A program made the translations under genes and the position numbers. A stretch of DNA of 64,000 nucleotides, from NCBI RefSeq assembly GCF_001468125.1, contig NZ_LNYT01000007.1, forward strand, positions 545,125 through 609,124. Direction: 5' to 3'. A model generated the notes under the pieces. The model made no database searches, was not told the origin of the DNA, and worked only from the letters and a program-made list of their open reading frames with translations. The stretch's first letter is position 1; each line of letters begins with the position of its first letter. Shown one piece after another: positions 8,711 through 18,167 of this stretch. The stretch is from Legionella rubrilucens (GTDB lineage: Bacteria; Pseudomonadota; Gammaproteobacteria; Legionellales; Legionellaceae).

Positions 8711-10520
8711 TGCAGTTGTAATTCGATTGACCGGCGACTCCGGTGACGGGGTTCAGTTATTGGGTGAACAGCTCACCATCACCGCGGCCTTAACAGGGCG
8801 CGATGTACGCACCATGCCGGATTTCCCGGCCGAAATTCGCGCTCCGGCCGGCACGGTGGCGGGCGTCTCCGGCTTTCAACTGGCCATGGCTGAACAGGCC
8901 ATTTTCACGGCAGGGGAAAGTCTCGATGTGTTGGTGGCGCTTAACCCGGCGGCCTTAAAAAATTCCCTGCAGTATTTAAATCATGGCGGTCTGTTGATCC
9001 TCAATGAAGACAGTTTCACTGAAAAAGACTGGCAAAAGGCAGGCATGAGCAGTGATTTCCTCACGCCGGTGAGTGATCAGTACCAGGTTGTCAGCCTGCC
9101 CCTGATTACCCAGACACTGGAAGCGGTTGCCGGCCTCGATATTAATCATGCCCAGGCAAAAAAAGCGAAGAATTTTTATGTCCTGGGGCTGGTGCTGTGG
9201 TTGTTCGATCTCCCCACGGCCAATTGCCTGAGTTTCATTCACAGGAAATTTAAACACAATGCGGTGATTGCAAAGGCCAATGAATTGACCCTGATGGCAG
9301 GCTATAACTATGCCATGACCCTCGAGCTGTCGCGCCAGCATTTTATGCTGGGGCACATCGAGCGTTCTGAAGGTGACTACCGGCAGATCACCGGCGTTGA
9401 AGCCGTTGGGCTTGCGTTAGCGACGCTGGCGGTACAAACGCAAACGCCCTTACTGGTCTCCGGTTACCCCATTACACCCGCCTCCGCGATTTTGCATGAA
9501 TGCGCAAGACTGAGCGAGTATGGCGTGCAATTATTGCAGGCTGAGGATGAGATTGCTGCCATTTGCGCCTGCTTGGGTGCTGCATACGGCGGCTGTCTGG
9601 CGCTGACTTGCACCTCGGGTCCGGGACTTGATTTAAAAAGCGAAAGCTTAGGCCTGGCGGTCATGACGGAGCTGCCTCTGGTCTTAATTGATGTGCAGCG
9701 CGCCGGGGCCTCCACGGGTTTGCCGACGAAAACCGGTCAGAGTGATCTGCGTCAGGCCTTTTATGGTCGGCATGGAGAAGCGCCTCTGCCTGTCCTTGCC
9801 GCTCAGTCTCCGGCGGATTGCTTCAATACCATCATTGAAGCGTTTCATTTAGCCATTCGTTACATGACTCCAGTCATTGTGCTGATGGACGCGTATTTGG
9901 CCAATGCGGCAGAGCCCTGGAAAATTCCGGCGGTGGAATCGCTGGCTATGCCTGCTGTCGCCTTCAACCGCTCAACCAGACCCTATGCCCGGGATGAATA
10001 CCTTGCCCGCAGTTGGAATAAGCCGGGTACGCCGGGATTCATTCATCAGATAGGCGGCCTTGAAAAACAGGGCGAAGAAGGCAAAGTCAGCTATGACGCG
10101 GACAATCACCAGAAAATGGTCTCCTTGCGTGCCAACAAAATAGCGGGCATTGCGAAAGAGTATCCGGCCCTTGTTCTGGAAGGAGCCAGCGATGCCGACG
10201 TCCTGCTGGTGGGGTGGGGGAGTACTTACGGCAGCCTGAAAGCGGCTGTTGAGCGTTGCAATGAAGAGGGGGTGAAACTGGCCTTTCTGCATTTGCGCCA
10301 TTTAAATCCCTTGCCTGAAAAGTTAGGTCTCCTGCTCAAACGTTTTAGAAAAGTGCTGGTCGCGGAACTTAATTCCGGCCAGCTTTGCCAGATTTTACGA
10401 GCCGATTATTTAGTGGACGCCAAAGCCATTACCCAGTGTAATGGCCAGCCTTTTGCAGTAAGCACCCTGTTTAACGCGGTTAAAGTGGAATGCGAACATG
10501 AACAACACCTACAAGCGTGA
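8697..10520 (+). CDS. korA: 2-oxoacid:ferredoxin oxidoreductase, fused gamma/alpha subunit (KorA-like)
   Basis: Subunit of a thiamine-dependent 2-oxoacid (probably 2-oxoglutarate) oxidoreductase that makes acyl-CoA, CO2 and reduced ferredoxin. Residues ~1-190 form the gamma domain ([19 protein letters not shown]), and residues ~220-600 the alpha domain, with SGYPITPAS and the [15 protein letters not shown] segment. At 607 residues it has the fused two-domain architecture typical of KorA. It overlaps pdxJ by 14 bases and korB by 23, implying co-translation. No 4Fe-4S ferredoxin domain is encoded here, so the electron acceptor must come from elsewhere. 2-Oxoglutarate rather than pyruvate is inferred from family resemblance. 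Confidence 0.9.
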   Translation: MAKNDAVVIRLTGDSGDGVQLLGEQLTITAALTGRDVRTMPDFPAEIRAPAGTVAGVSGFQLAMAEQAIFTAGESLDVLVALNPAALKNSLQYLNHGGLLILNEDSFTEKDWQKAGMSSDFLTPVSDQYQVVSLPLITQTLEAVAGLDINHAQAKKAKNFYVLGLVLWLFDLPTANCLSFIHRKFKHNAVIAKANELTLMAGYNYAMTLELSRQHFMLGHIERSEGDYRQITGVEAVGLALATLAVQTQTPLLVSGYPITPASAILHECARLSEYGVQLLQAEDEIAAICACLGAAYGGCLALTCTSGPGLDLKSESLGLAVMTELPLVLIDVQRAGASTGLPTKTGQSDLRQAFYGRHGEAPLPVLAAQSPADCFNTIIEAFHLAIRYMTPVIVLMDAYLANAAEPWKIPAVESLAMPAVAFNRSTRPYARDEYLARSWNKPGTPGFIHQIGGLEKQGEEGKVSYDADNHQKMVSLRANKIAGIAKEYPALVLEGASDADVLLVGWGSTYGSLKAAVERCNEEGVKLAFLHLRHLNPLPEKLGLLLKRFRKVLVAELNSGQLCQILRADYLVDAKAITQCNGQPFAVSTLFNAVKVECEHEQHLQA

Positions 10521-11466
10521 CGATTTTGCCAATGCGACCGAAGTCCGCTGGTGCCCCGGGTGCGGTGATTACGCGATTTTAGCTGCACTGCAACGGGTTT
10601 TGCCGGAACTCGGACTGCCGCCTGAGCAACACGTTTTCATCTCCGGTATCGGATGCGCCGGACGATTGCCGTATTACATGAATGCTTATGGGTTCCACAC
10701 CATTCATGGACGGGCCACCGCGGTTGCCACCGGGTTAAAAGCCATGCGGGAGGATTTGACTGTCTGGGTGATTACCGGTGACGGGGATGCCTTAAGCATC
10801 GGCGGCAATCATTTGATTCATTGTTTGCGGCGCAATGTCAACGTCAATATCCTCTTGTTTAATAACCAGGTCTATGGTTTGACCAAAGGGCAGTTTTCAC
10901 CCACGTCGCAGAAGGGGCAGGTCACTAAAACCTCTCCGCAGGGGGTTAGCAATGAACCCATCAATCCGCTGATGCTGGCACTTGCCGCCGGCGCAGGTTT
11001 TGTGGCGAGAGCCGTGGATAAAGATCCCAATCACCTGGCTTCGGTATTAAAAAAGGCGTATGAGCACCCCGGTTGTTCTTTCGTGGAAATTTATCAGGAT
11101 TGCAACATCTTCAATAATGGCGCCTTTGATGCGTTTGCCTTAAAAACCAATCGTGCAGAAAAAACGCTGCAACTGGAGGAAGGGCAACCGTTGCTTTTTG
11201 GCGCGGCCAAAGACAAGGCACTGACCCTGCAGGGGGATGAGTTGCACATTGCCGCTGTCGGTGAAAATACCGCGGTCATTCACGATCCCGGCCATTTAAT
11301 GGCGGCCATGCGTTTAGCTCGTCTTCATTTTCCCGAGTACCCTGTTCCCTTAGGCGTTTATTATCAGCAACAGAAAGCCTGCTTTAACCTGAGCAAACCC
11401 ATGACTAAAACCACAGACGATTTGCATGACCTCTTCAGGGCTAAAGCCAGTTGGCAGCAGCGTTGA
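10498..11466 (+). CDS. korB: 2-oxoacid:ferredoxin oxidoreductase beta subunit (KorB-like)
   Basis: Carries the thiamine diphosphate site: WCPGCGDYAILAAL near the N-terminus, the conserved GIGCAGRLPYY, and the GDGDALSIGGNH motif that binds Mg-ThDP, followed by NNQVYGLTKGQFSPTS. It is 322 residues long, normal for KorB. The start overlaps the korA tail by 23 bases. No iron-sulfur cysteine cluster of the CxxC-rich type is visible, apart from the CPGC pair and scattered cysteines. The hip operators begin one base after its stop. Confidence 0.92.
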   Translation: MNNTYKRDDFANATEVRWCPGCGDYAILAALQRVLPELGLPPEQHVFISGIGCAGRLPYYMNAYGFHTIHGRATAVATGLKAMREDLTVWVITGDGDALSIGGNHLIHCLRRNVNVNILLFNNQVYGLTKGQFSPTSQKGQVTKTSPQGVSNEPINPLMLALAAGAGFVARAVDKDPNHLASVLKKAYEHPGCSFVEIYQDCNIFNNGAFDAFALKTNRAEKTLQLEEGQPLLFGAAKDKALTLQGDELHIAAVGENTAVIHDPGHLMAAMRLARLHFPEYPVPLGVYYQQQKACFNLSKPMTKTTDDLHDLFRAKASWQQR

Positions 11467-11484
11467 TATTCCCGAGCGGGAATA
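11467..11484. promoter_or_regulatory. HipB-type operator O1
   Basis: TATTCCCGAGCGGGAATA is an 18-bp inverted repeat. It starts one base after the korB stop. Its centre is exactly 49 bp from that of O2. It belongs to a set of three matching palindromes in front of hipB, the expected target of the HipB repressor by analogy with the spaced hip operators of E. coli. Confidence 0.7.
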
Positions 11485-11515
11485 ATAAGCTGTAAATTGA
11501 TTTTAATCGCCCAAA

Positions 11516-11533
11516 TATTCCCGCCCGGGAATA
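11516..11533. promoter_or_regulatory. HipB-type operator O2
   Basis: TATTCCCGCCCGGGAATA, an inverted repeat of the same half-site (TATTCCCG) as O1. It sits just upstream of the predicted -35 of hipBA, 49 bp centre-to-centre from both O1 and O3. Confidence 0.7.
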
Positions 11534-11538
11534 TTTCC

Positions 11539-11567
11539 TTGATTTACGGTTTAATTTCCAATAAACT
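11539..11567 (+). promoter_or_regulatory. Candidate hipBA promoter
   Basis: TTGATT (11539-11544), a 17-base spacer and TAAACT (11562-11567). The promoter lies between operators O2 and O3, and O3 overlaps the last base of the -10 and the start site. Repressor bound at O3 would block initiation, so autorepression is likely. Confidence 0.5.
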
Positions 11568-11580
11568 TCCCGTACGGGAA
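11567..11580. promoter_or_regulatory. HipB-type operator O3
   Basis: TTCCCGTACGGGAA, a perfect 14-bp palindrome with the same core as O1 and O2. It lies at the predicted transcription start, 16 bases before the hipB ATG. Confidence 0.7.
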
Positions 11581-11596
11581 TTAATACGGCAACATA

Positions 11597-11821
11597 ATGA
11601 TTCATACTTCCAAGGATATTGGCGAAGTTATCCAAACGGTTCGTAAAAAATTTGGCCTCACCCAAAAAGACATTGCCTTGACAGCCGGAACGGGGGTTCG
11701 TTTTATTATTGAGCTGGAAAAGGGTAAACCCACCTGCGAAATAGGCAAGGTACTTAAGGTACTGCAGATACTGGGAATTCAATGTCATTTAACCCATGAG
11801 GAGATGGACAATGCAGATTAA
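11597..11821 (+). CDS. hipB: HipB-like antitoxin/repressor, Xre-family HTH
   Basis: A 74-residue protein, nearly all helix-turn-helix: GLTQKDIALTAGTGVRFI is the DNA-binding helix pair, followed by ELEKGKPT. HipB-type proteins bind operator palindromes as dimers and neutralise the HipA kinase. The three palindromes upstream support this role. It overlaps hipA by 11 bases, standard for such modules. Compared with E. coli HipB (88 residues) it is short and ends soon after the HTH core. Confidence 0.88.
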   Translation: MIHTSKDIGEVIQTVRKKFGLTQKDIALTAGTGVRFIIELEKGKPTCEIGKVLKVLQILGIQCHLTHEEMDNAD

Positions 11822-13025
11822 AACATTGGATGTCTATCTTAATCAGACTCTGACCGGGGAGTTGTCCATAGACAACGACGGCGATATGCTCTTTGTCTAT
11901 GATGAGAATTACCTGGGTGCAAAGGAAAGTTTACCCTTATCACAATCATTGCCGCTGCAAAAAAAGGCTTTTGCCGCGAAGGAATGCCGCCCCTTTTTTA
12001 ACGGTATTTTGCCTGAATCTCATTTACGGGCTTCCATTGCCAGGCAGTTGGGAATCAGTGAACGAAATGACTTTGCCCTGTTGGCTGCCATCGGCGGAGA
12101 ATGCGCCGGCGCTGTGAGTTTACTCCCCCCATCAATGCACTTTACGGATTTAAAACCAGACTATCGTCTGATTGACGACAATGCGGTGGTGGAGATTTTA
12201 CAAACCATGGTGCAAAAACCCTTACTCGCTGGAGAGGATGGGATACGCTTGTCATTGGCTGGCGCACAGGATAAATTAGCTGTTGCAGTTATTAATGGTC
12301 ATCTTGCGATTCCCATGAACGGGGCACCCAGCACACACATTTTAAAACCAATTAATCGTGATTTTCCTTCCCTTATTGAAAATGAATGGTTTTGTCTGAA
12401 TTTAGCACGAAAAATAGGGTTAAATGCAGTTGAAGCCGAGTTGTGCTATGCGGAGGACGTGCCGTATTTACTGGTAAAACGCTATGATCGTATTGTGCAG
12501 GGAAATACTATTCAACGTCTGCATCAGGAAGATTTTTGCCAGGCCATGGGGATCCCTTCTGAAAAAAAATACCAGCGCGAAGGGGGACCAGGTCTAAAAG
12601 AGTGTTTTCAATTGCTAAAGTATGCTTCCAGTATTCCAGCAATTGATATAAAAATCCTGTTGCAGGGGGTCTTGTTTAATCTGATTATTGGTAACAATGA
12701 TGCCCACGGTAAGAATTTTTCTTTATTATACTCGGCAAAAAATGTTCGTTTAGCCCCTTTCTACGATATGATTTCTACGGTTTATTATTCCAGCCTCACG
12801 ACCAAGATGGCTATGAAGATTGGCAGCAAATATGAATTTGAGGGTTTATTTCCAAGACATATTGAACAAATGGCTGAAGAGGCGGGCTTATCCCCAAGTC
12901 TGGTTTTGAAAGAAACAAGCAGTATGATTGACGTTATTGAAAAACATCTGGAAGACAGTCCCTTCAGAGAGATGATATTACAACGCGCCAATAAATTAGA
13001 ACAGCGACTGCAAAGGCCGGATTAA
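11811..13025 (+). CDS. hipA: HipA-family serine/threonine kinase toxin
   Basis: A 404-residue HipA-like kinase. The family phosphorylates targets such as glutamyl-tRNA synthetase and causes growth arrest or persistence. The N-terminal subdomain has the HipA_N pattern (PFFNGILPES). The ATP-binding loop contains SLAGAQDK (~residues 148-155), the catalytic segment is NNDAHGKN (~294-301), and APFYDMIST supplies the metal-binding aspartate, so all kinase motifs are intact. The ATG at 11811 has GAGGAGA just upstream and is preferred over a start at 11796. The second half is visibly richer in A/T than neighbouring genes, which suggests acquisition. The true substrate is unknown. Confidence 0.92.
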   Translation: MQIKTLDVYLNQTLTGELSIDNDGDMLFVYDENYLGAKESLPLSQSLPLQKKAFAAKECRPFFNGILPESHLRASIARQLGISERNDFALLAAIGGECAGAVSLLPPSMHFTDLKPDYRLIDDNAVVEILQTMVQKPLLAGEDGIRLSLAGAQDKLAVAVINGHLAIPMNGAPSTHILKPINRDFPSLIENEWFCLNLARKIGLNAVEAELCYAEDVPYLLVKRYDRIVQGNTIQRLHQEDFCQAMGIPSEKKYQREGGPGLKECFQLLKYASSIPAIDIKILLQGVLFNLIIGNNDAHGKNFSLLYSAKNVRLAPFYDMISTVYYSSLTTKMAMKIGSKYEFEGLFPRHIEQMAEEAGLSPSLVLKETSSMIDVIEKHLEDSPFREMILQRANKLEQRLQRPD

Positions 13026-13051
13026 GCGCACGCCCAAGCGGCAGTGGGTTG

Positions 13052-13080
13052 AAAAAAAATCCCGGAAGCATCCCGGGATT
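13052..13080 (-). terminator. Rho-independent terminator of the BI-1 family gene
   Basis: On the minus strand AATCCCGGGA and TCCCGG-type arms form a GC-rich hairpin (13080-13059) followed by a run of eight T. It lies 19 bases past the stop of the minus-strand gene and may also slow transcripts from hipA. Confidence 0.8.
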
Positions 13081-13098
13081 CAGGTGAGGAGACGGTGG

Positions 13099-13776
13099 TT
13101 AATCGCGGTCGCCAGAGAAAGCACCCAGTAACTGGAGCAGACTGACGAACAGGTTGTAAATGGATACGAACAGGCTGACGGTGGCTGAGATGTAATTGGT
13201 TTCGCCCCCGTGGATGATTTCACTGGTTTGGAACAGAATTAATCCTGAAGCCAGCAGCATGAACACGGCAGAAATGGTTAACTGCAGTGCAGGCATGTTA
13301 AAGAAAATGCCGGCAATCATCGCCAATACGGCGACCATCGTACCAATGAAAAGAAAACCGGCTAAGAAGCTGAAATCTTTTCGGGTGGTTAAGGCATAAC
13401 CGGACAGGGCAAAGAAAATCATACCGGTACCGCCTAAAGCCGTGGTAATGATTTGGTGCCCGTTGGAAAAATTGGCAATGTAGAAGTTAAGGATCGGGCC
13501 TAAGGTGTATCCCAGAAAACCGGTAAAGGCAAAAACCGCCAGAATGCCAAAAGGACTGTTGCGTAAGGCCTGAGTTAAGAACATCAAACCATAAACACCA
13601 ATCAACATGACAAAAATGTTAAGCGGCGGCGCCTGAAAGGCAAAGGAAAGGTAAGCTGTAAAACAGCTGAACAAAAACGTCATCCCCAGCAGGAGATAGG
13701 TGTTGCGTAATACTTTGTTTGTTGCAAGTACCGACTCGCTGCGTTGACTGATAACAGTCATGTTGTCTCTATTCAT
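13099..13776 (-). CDS. Bax inhibitor-1 (BI-1/YccA) family membrane protein
   Basis: A 225-residue inner-membrane protein with about seven hydrophobic helices and a short charged N-terminus. The GMTFLFSCFTAYLSF first helix, the MFLTQALRNS turn and the FSFLAGFLFIGTM region resemble the bacterial YccA/YbhL branch of the BI-1 (TMBIM) family. E. coli YccA is a modulator of FtsH; other members leak Ca2+ or protons. A GGAG ribosome site precedes the ATG. Transcribed alone between the hip module and nit, with its own terminator. The specific function is not predictable. Confidence 0.88.
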   Translation of the reverse strand: MNRDNMTVISQRSESVLATNKVLRNTYLLLGMTFLFSCFTAYLSFAFQAPPLNIFVMLIGVYGLMFLTQALRNSPFGILAVFAFTGFLGYTLGPILNFYIANFSNGHQIITTALGGTGMIFFALSGYALTTRKDFSFLAGFLFIGTMVAVLAMIAGIFFNMPALQLTISAVFMLLASGLILFQTSEIIHGGETNYISATVSLFVSIYNLFVSLLQLLGAFSGDRD

Positions 13777-13954
13777 GTATCACTCCACATTAGTTACATT
13801 TATTTTAGCATAGATATGGCCGTCCTGCATGATTTCAAGTCTATAGGGATGTCTTTACACTGGCAAGATCCGAATGCCTCCTTTTCACGCCCCTAAACAA
13901 TCGCAATCTGTTATAAAATAAGTGTAAAATGCTATTTTATTTCGGGGTGAACTT

Positions 13955-14770
13955 ATGTCCAGAGTGGCTGTTGTGCAAATGCGGTCTTCGGCCTCGGTTC
14001 AGGATAACCTGCAACAGGTCGAAAAAAGGCTCGCCAAAGCCCGCGATCACGAGGTGGATTTGCTGGTTTTGCCGGAAAATTTTGCGTTTATGGGCATGAA
14101 TGAAACCGATAAACTGGCGATTGCTGAACGGTATGGCGAGGGAGAGATTCAGCAGGCGGTCAGTGCGCTGGCTAAAAAATACGGCATCTGGGTTGTTGCC
14201 GGCACCATTCCCATCAAAGGTTTGAATCACCGGGTGCGTGCGTCGTCGCTGGTTTTTGACGATCACGGCCTTTGTGCGGCCCGTTATGACAAAATTCATC
14301 TGTTTGATGTCAGGGTGTCCTCGCAGGAAGCTCACGAGGAATCCAATACCGTGGAGCGGGGCGATGAAGTGGTTGTGGTTGATACTCCGGCTGGCCGCCT
14401 TGGTCTCAGCGTTTGCTATGATTTGCGCTTCCCTGAACTTTACCAGCAATTATCGATGCGCGGCGCGGAATTGTTCACTGTCCCTTCGGCTTTTACCGCG
14501 ATTACGGGCGCCGCTCATTGGGAGGTGCTGCTTCGGGCTCGTGCTATCGAAAATCTATGTTATGTACTCGCCCCCAATCAGGGCGGCGTTCATGAAAATG
14601 GCCGCCACACCCATGGTCACAGCATGATTGTTGAGCCCTGGGGTAAAATTGTGGCTGAACAAAAAGACAACCCCGGCATGGTGACGGCAGAGATTGACTT
14701 GCAGCGTTTAAAACAATTGCGGCTGCAATTTCCCTGTAACACCCACCATGTCCTTCTCGGTATTAATTAA
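13955..14770 (+). CDS. Carbon-nitrogen hydrolase, probable deaminated-glutathione amidase
   Basis: A 271-residue nitrilase-superfamily amidase. The Glu-Lys-Cys triad is visible: LPENF (Glu ~46), YDKIHLFD (Lys ~111) and [12 protein letters not shown] (Cys ~154). The HLFDV and RFPELY signatures are those of the Nit1/NitA branch, which repairs deaminated glutathione. It is cytosolic. A GGGGTGA ribosome site lies 5 bases before the ATG, and an upstream TATAAA near 13913 could be the -10. tldD begins 10 bases after its stop; this nit-tldD pairing occurs in other gamma-proteobacteria. Confidence 0.9.
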   Translation: MSRVAVVQMRSSASVQDNLQQVEKRLAKARDHEVDLLVLPENFAFMGMNETDKLAIAERYGEGEIQQAVSALAKKYGIWVVAGTIPIKGLNHRVRASSLVFDDHGLCAARYDKIHLFDVRVSSQEAHEESNTVERGDEVVVVDTPAGRLGLSVCYDLRFPELYQQLSMRGAELFTVPSAFTAITGAAHWEVLLRARAIENLCYVLAPNQGGVHENGRHTHGHSMIVEPWGKIVAEQKDNPGMVTAEIDLQRLKQLRLQFPCNTHHVLLGIN

Positions 14771-14780
14771 AGGTGCAATC

Positions 14781-16223
14781 ATGACTCAGGCATTGTCCAT
14801 TGCAAAAGAGTTACTCTTAAAACCCGCTTCCCTGGATGAATCGGCAATTGATAAACTGATTCGCTCGATGGCTGGCCGTCATGTGGACGATGCGGATTTG
14901 TATTTTCAAAGCAGCAGCTACGAATCGTGGTATCTTGAAGATTCTGAAGTCAAAAGCGGCAGCTATTCCATCGATCGGGGCGTGGGTATTCGTGCAGTAA
15001 GCGGTGAAAAAACCGGTTATGCCTATTGCGATGACATTCTTTTGCCTGCCATGGAAAGAGCAGCGGATGCGGCGCGATCCATTGCCTTTTCCGCCAATAA
15101 AATCTTTGAACCCGTGCCGATCATAGGCTCGCCCATTGCGCGCTATGCCGGTATTAACCCGATTGACGGCATGACCAAGCAGGAAAAAATCGCGCTGCTT
15201 GAAGCCATCGATAAAGAAGCCCGCCGGCTTGATCCCCGCGTTATTCAGGTCAATGCCTCATTAAGCGGCTGCTATGAAGTGGTGATGGTGGCCGGCATGC
15301 AGGGTAATTTGCAGGCCGATATCCGCCCGTTAGTCAGTATTAATGTCAGTGTCATTGTCGAAGATAAAAACGGCCGTCGCGAATCTGCCCGATCCGGCGG
15401 TGGCGGACGGTTTGGTTATTCCTATTTTCTGGAAAAGGAGAACGCGCTTTATTACGCTCGCGAGGCGGTGCGTGAGGCATTAATTAACCTCGAAGCGGAG
15501 GACGCGCCCGCTGGAACCATGCCGGTTGTGCTTGGCCCGGGGTGGCCAGGCGTGTTGCTTCACGAAGCCGTTGGTCATGGATTGGAGGGCGATTTTAACC
15601 GTAAAGGGCTTTCTGCCTTTTCAGGACGGATGGGGGAGCAGGTGGCGGCAAAAGGCGTCACGGTTGTTGATGACGGCACCCTGCCCGATCGCCGCGGCTC
15701 CCTGACCATGGACGATGAAGGCACGCCCACACAATGCACGACGCTGATTGACGATGGACGGCTGGTCAATTACATGCAGGACAAGCTGAATGCCAAATTA
15801 ATGGGCATGAAACCCACCGGCAATTGCCGGCGAGAATCCTACGCCCATTTGCCGATGCCCCGCATGACGAATACCTACATGTTGGCCGGCCAGCATGATC
15901 CTGAAGAAATCATTGCTTCTGTGGAGCGCGGTCTTTACGCCGTTAATTTTGGCGGCGGCCAGGTGGACATCACCTCAGGGCAATTTGTGTTTTCCGCCAG
16001 CGAAGCCTATCTGATTGAAAACGGCAAGATAACCCGTCCGGTGAAAGGCGCGACCCTCATTGGTAACGGCCCGGATGTCATGAAAAAAATCAGTATGATT
16101 GGCAATGATTTGGCCCTGGATCGCGGCGTGGGTGTCTGTGGCAAGGATGGTCAATCGGTACCGGTCGGTGTCGGACAACCGACGTTAAAAATCGATGCCT
16201 TAACCATTGGCGGCACCCGTTAA
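14781..16223 (+). CDS. tldD: Metalloprotease TldD
   Basis: Zinc-dependent protease subunit that, with TldE/PmbA, matures microcin B17 and degrades unfolded peptides and CcdA in E. coli. The [11 protein letters not shown] motif (~residues 260-270) is the HExxxH zinc site. The N-terminus has the family block ([27 protein letters not shown]) and the C-terminal domain contains the typical [16 protein letters not shown]. It is 480 residues from the ATG at 14781; an upstream in-frame start at 14748 lies inside nit and is rejected. PmbA/TldE is not in this window. Confidence 0.96.
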   Translation: MTQALSIAKELLLKPASLDESAIDKLIRSMAGRHVDDADLYFQSSSYESWYLEDSEVKSGSYSIDRGVGIRAVSGEKTGYAYCDDILLPAMERAADAARSIAFSANKIFEPVPIIGSPIARYAGINPIDGMTKQEKIALLEAIDKEARRLDPRVIQVNASLSGCYEVVMVAGMQGNLQADIRPLVSINVSVIVEDKNGRRESARSGGGGRFGYSYFLEKENALYYAREAVREALINLEAEDAPAGTMPVVLGPGWPGVLLHEAVGHGLEGDFNRKGLSAFSGRMGEQVAAKGVTVVDDGTLPDRRGSLTMDDEGTPTQCTTLIDDGRLVNYMQDKLNAKLMGMKPTGNCRRESYAHLPMPRMTNTYMLAGQHDPEEIIASVERGLYAVNFGGGQVDITSGQFVFSASEAYLIENGKITRPVKGATLIGNGPDVMKKISMIGNDLALDRGVGVCGKDGQSVPVGVGQPTLKIDALTIGGTR

Positions 16224-16288
16224 CCTGGCCTTATTATTGCTTGATAACTGACTATACTTAACCAGTAAGCGATTGACAGGGAGTGAAC

Positions 16289-17953
16289 ATGTCCACGCAA
16301 TCATCAGGCAAAACCCTCAACCAATGGCTGCTGCACAATGAGCGGCAGTTTGCTGAGCGCATTTATCTGCGCCAGCCCCGCCAAGGCCAATGGCATGAGT
16401 ACACCTGGGCAGATGTCGTGACACAAGCGCGGAAGGTTGCCCGTTTTCTCCTTGAGAGCGGGCTTAAAAAAGGCGATCGGGTGTCGATTTTTTCTAAAAA
16501 TTGCGCCGAGTGGTTTATTACCGATTTTGGTATCAGCCTGGCTGGTCTGGTGAATGTGCCCCTGTTTGCCAATCAACATCAGGAAAGCATTAACTACATT
16601 TTGCAACATGCCGAAGTGAAGCTGGTTTTTCTGGGCAAGCTGGATGATCATCATCGGGTCTGCCATTACATTCCACCGGATCGTCATACGGTCAGTTTCG
16701 ATTACCATCCCGACATGAAAACCAGGACTTCCTGGGCCGAGGTTTTAAAGCATGCTCCCTTAAGTGAGCTTCCAGAAATCGAGGCGGACGATTTATTTAC
16801 CATTATTTACACTTCCGGGACCTCAGGCGTTCCCAAAGGGGCTGTGTATACCCATGGCACCATTGCCAATTACCTGGCCCTGTACCCGCAGGACATCAAC
16901 CGTATCCGTCAACTCAATCATTACCGGTTGATTTCCTATTTACCCTTAGCCCACGTGTATGAGCGAACAGCCATTCAATTGGGCAGTGTGACGATTCCGG
17001 CTGATGTGTCTTTTGTTGAAAGCCTTGAGAAATTTGCTGAAAACCTGAGGGAGGTGCAGCCCACCTTTTTTACCGCTGTGCCGCGAATCTGGGGCGTGTT
17101 CCAACAGAAAATTGAACAGAAATTGCCGCCGGCCAAATTAAACCTCCTGCTAAAAATTCCGCTGATTTCGACGCTGATTAAACGCAAAATCAGGCATAGT
17201 CTGGGTTTGGGACAGTGTGTGAATTGTTTTTCCGGTGCTTCGCATTTGCCGGTTTCCATCCTGACATTCTTTGACAGGCTGGGCCTATTGATTCAGGAAG
17301 GGTATGGTCAAACGGAAAATTTAGCCTATGCCACCTTTACCATGCTCAATCAACGCCGTTTAGGTTATGTGGGTACGCCGCGTTTGCAGGTCGAGGTGAA
17401 GGAAGGTGAAAATCAGGAGTTGTTGATTCGTTCACCCTGCTTAATGAAAGAATATTACAAAGAGCCTGAAGCGACGAAGCAGGCATTCACGGAGGACGGT
17501 TGGCTGCGTACGGGTGATATTGCCGAACTGGATGAGCATCAGAATGTGAAAATCGTAGGCCGATTGTCTGAGAATTTTAAAAACCAGAAAGGCGAATTCA
17601 TTGTGCCTGCCCCCATTGAAAAACAATTTGCCGCTAATTCCCTGATTGAGCAGCTGTGCATTGTTGGGCGCGAGTTGCCCAATAATGTCCTCATTATCAC
17701 TCTGAATGAGCTGGGCCGCAGCAAAGGCAAGGACGAGTTGAAACACCTGTTGCAGAATAATCTGCACGAGGTGAATCGAAAGTTGGCGAATTATGAAAAA
17801 ATAAGCCATATCATTGTCTCCCGGGATACCTGGTCGCCGGAAAACGGGATATTAACTCCCACACTCAAAGTGAAGCGGCGTGTGGTGGAATCTAACTACC
17901 TGGATCTCATCAAGGGTGCTATTTCTGAACCGCACACTATTGTTTGGCAATAA
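16289..17953 (+). CDS. AMP-dependent acyl-CoA synthetase (long-chain type)
   Basis: A 554-residue ANL-superfamily adenylating enzyme that activates a fatty acid to acyl-AMP and then acyl-CoA. Motifs in order: the P-loop-like YTSGTSGVPKGAVYTH, the A5 motif GYGQTENLAYA, and GWLRTGDIAELDEHQNVKIVGR, carrying the ribose-binding Asp and hinge. The missing second half of the usual GRxKD loop (GRLSENFKNQKGEF) suggests the bacterial long-chain FadD15-like branch rather than classical FadD. The ATG at 16289, with GGAG just upstream, is chosen over the GTG at 16283. Its last 14 bases are part of a 114-bp tandem duplication. It runs convergently into mfd. The exact acyl substrate is unknown. Confidence 0.9.
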   Translation: MSTQSSGKTLNQWLLHNERQFAERIYLRQPRQGQWHEYTWADVVTQARKVARFLLESGLKKGDRVSIFSKNCAEWFITDFGISLAGLVNVPLFANQHQESINYILQHAEVKLVFLGKLDDHHRVCHYIPPDRHTVSFDYHPDMKTRTSWAEVLKHAPLSELPEIEADDLFTIIYTSGTSGVPKGAVYTHGTIANYLALYPQDINRIRQLNHYRLISYLPLAHVYERTAIQLGSVTIPADVSFVESLEKFAENLREVQPTFFTAVPRIWGVFQQKIEQKLPPAKLNLLLKIPLISTLIKRKIRHSLGLGQCVNCFSGASHLPVSILTFFDRLGLLIQEGYGQTENLAYATFTMLNQRRLGYVGTPRLQVEVKEGENQELLIRSPCLMKEYYKEPEATKQAFTEDGWLRTGDIAELDEHQNVKIVGRLSENFKNQKGEFIVPAPIEKQFAANSLIEQLCIVGRELPNNVLIITLNELGRSKGKDELKHLLQNNLHEVNRKLANYEKISHIIVSRDTWSPENGILTPTLKVKRRVVESNYLDLIKGAISEPHTIVWQ

Positions 17954-18167
17954 CTTAAGCTTCAACCAGGGTATTGCCTGCCAGTTTCACGAGGAGTCCT
18001 GAAATCTCGTGAATCCGCTCTTCTGGCTGGGTGGCATCCAAAGTGAATTTCAGTTGTTTGGCAATAACTTAAGCTTCAACCAGGGTATTGCCTGCCAGTT
18101 TCACGAGGAGTCCTGAAATCTCGTGAATCCGCTCTTCTGGCTGGGTGGCATCCAAAGTGAATTTCAG
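17940..18167. repeat. Perfect 114-bp tandem duplication across the acyl-CoA synthetase/mfd junction
   Basis: Bases 17940-18053 are repeated exactly at 18054-18167. The unit contains the last 14 bases of the synthetase gene, including its stop, the short spacer, and the last ~33 codons of mfd on the other strand. Copy two supplies the functional mfd end; copy one is a non-coding remnant between the genes. I see no inverted ends or target-site duplication, so it looks like a slippage or unequal-exchange product rather than a mobile element. Confidence 0.95.

Noticed and set aside
11467-11580. Evenly spaced similar palindromes resembling a tiny CRISPR array
   Set aside because: Only three units, with symmetric 14-18 bp palindromes rather than 25-40 bp repeats, no cas genes, and a hipB gene directly downstream. 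The operator reading explains them.
17940-18167. The tandem duplication considered as a mobile-element scar
   Set aside because: There are no terminal inverted repeats, target-site duplications or transposase, and the unit is made wholly of local gene ends.
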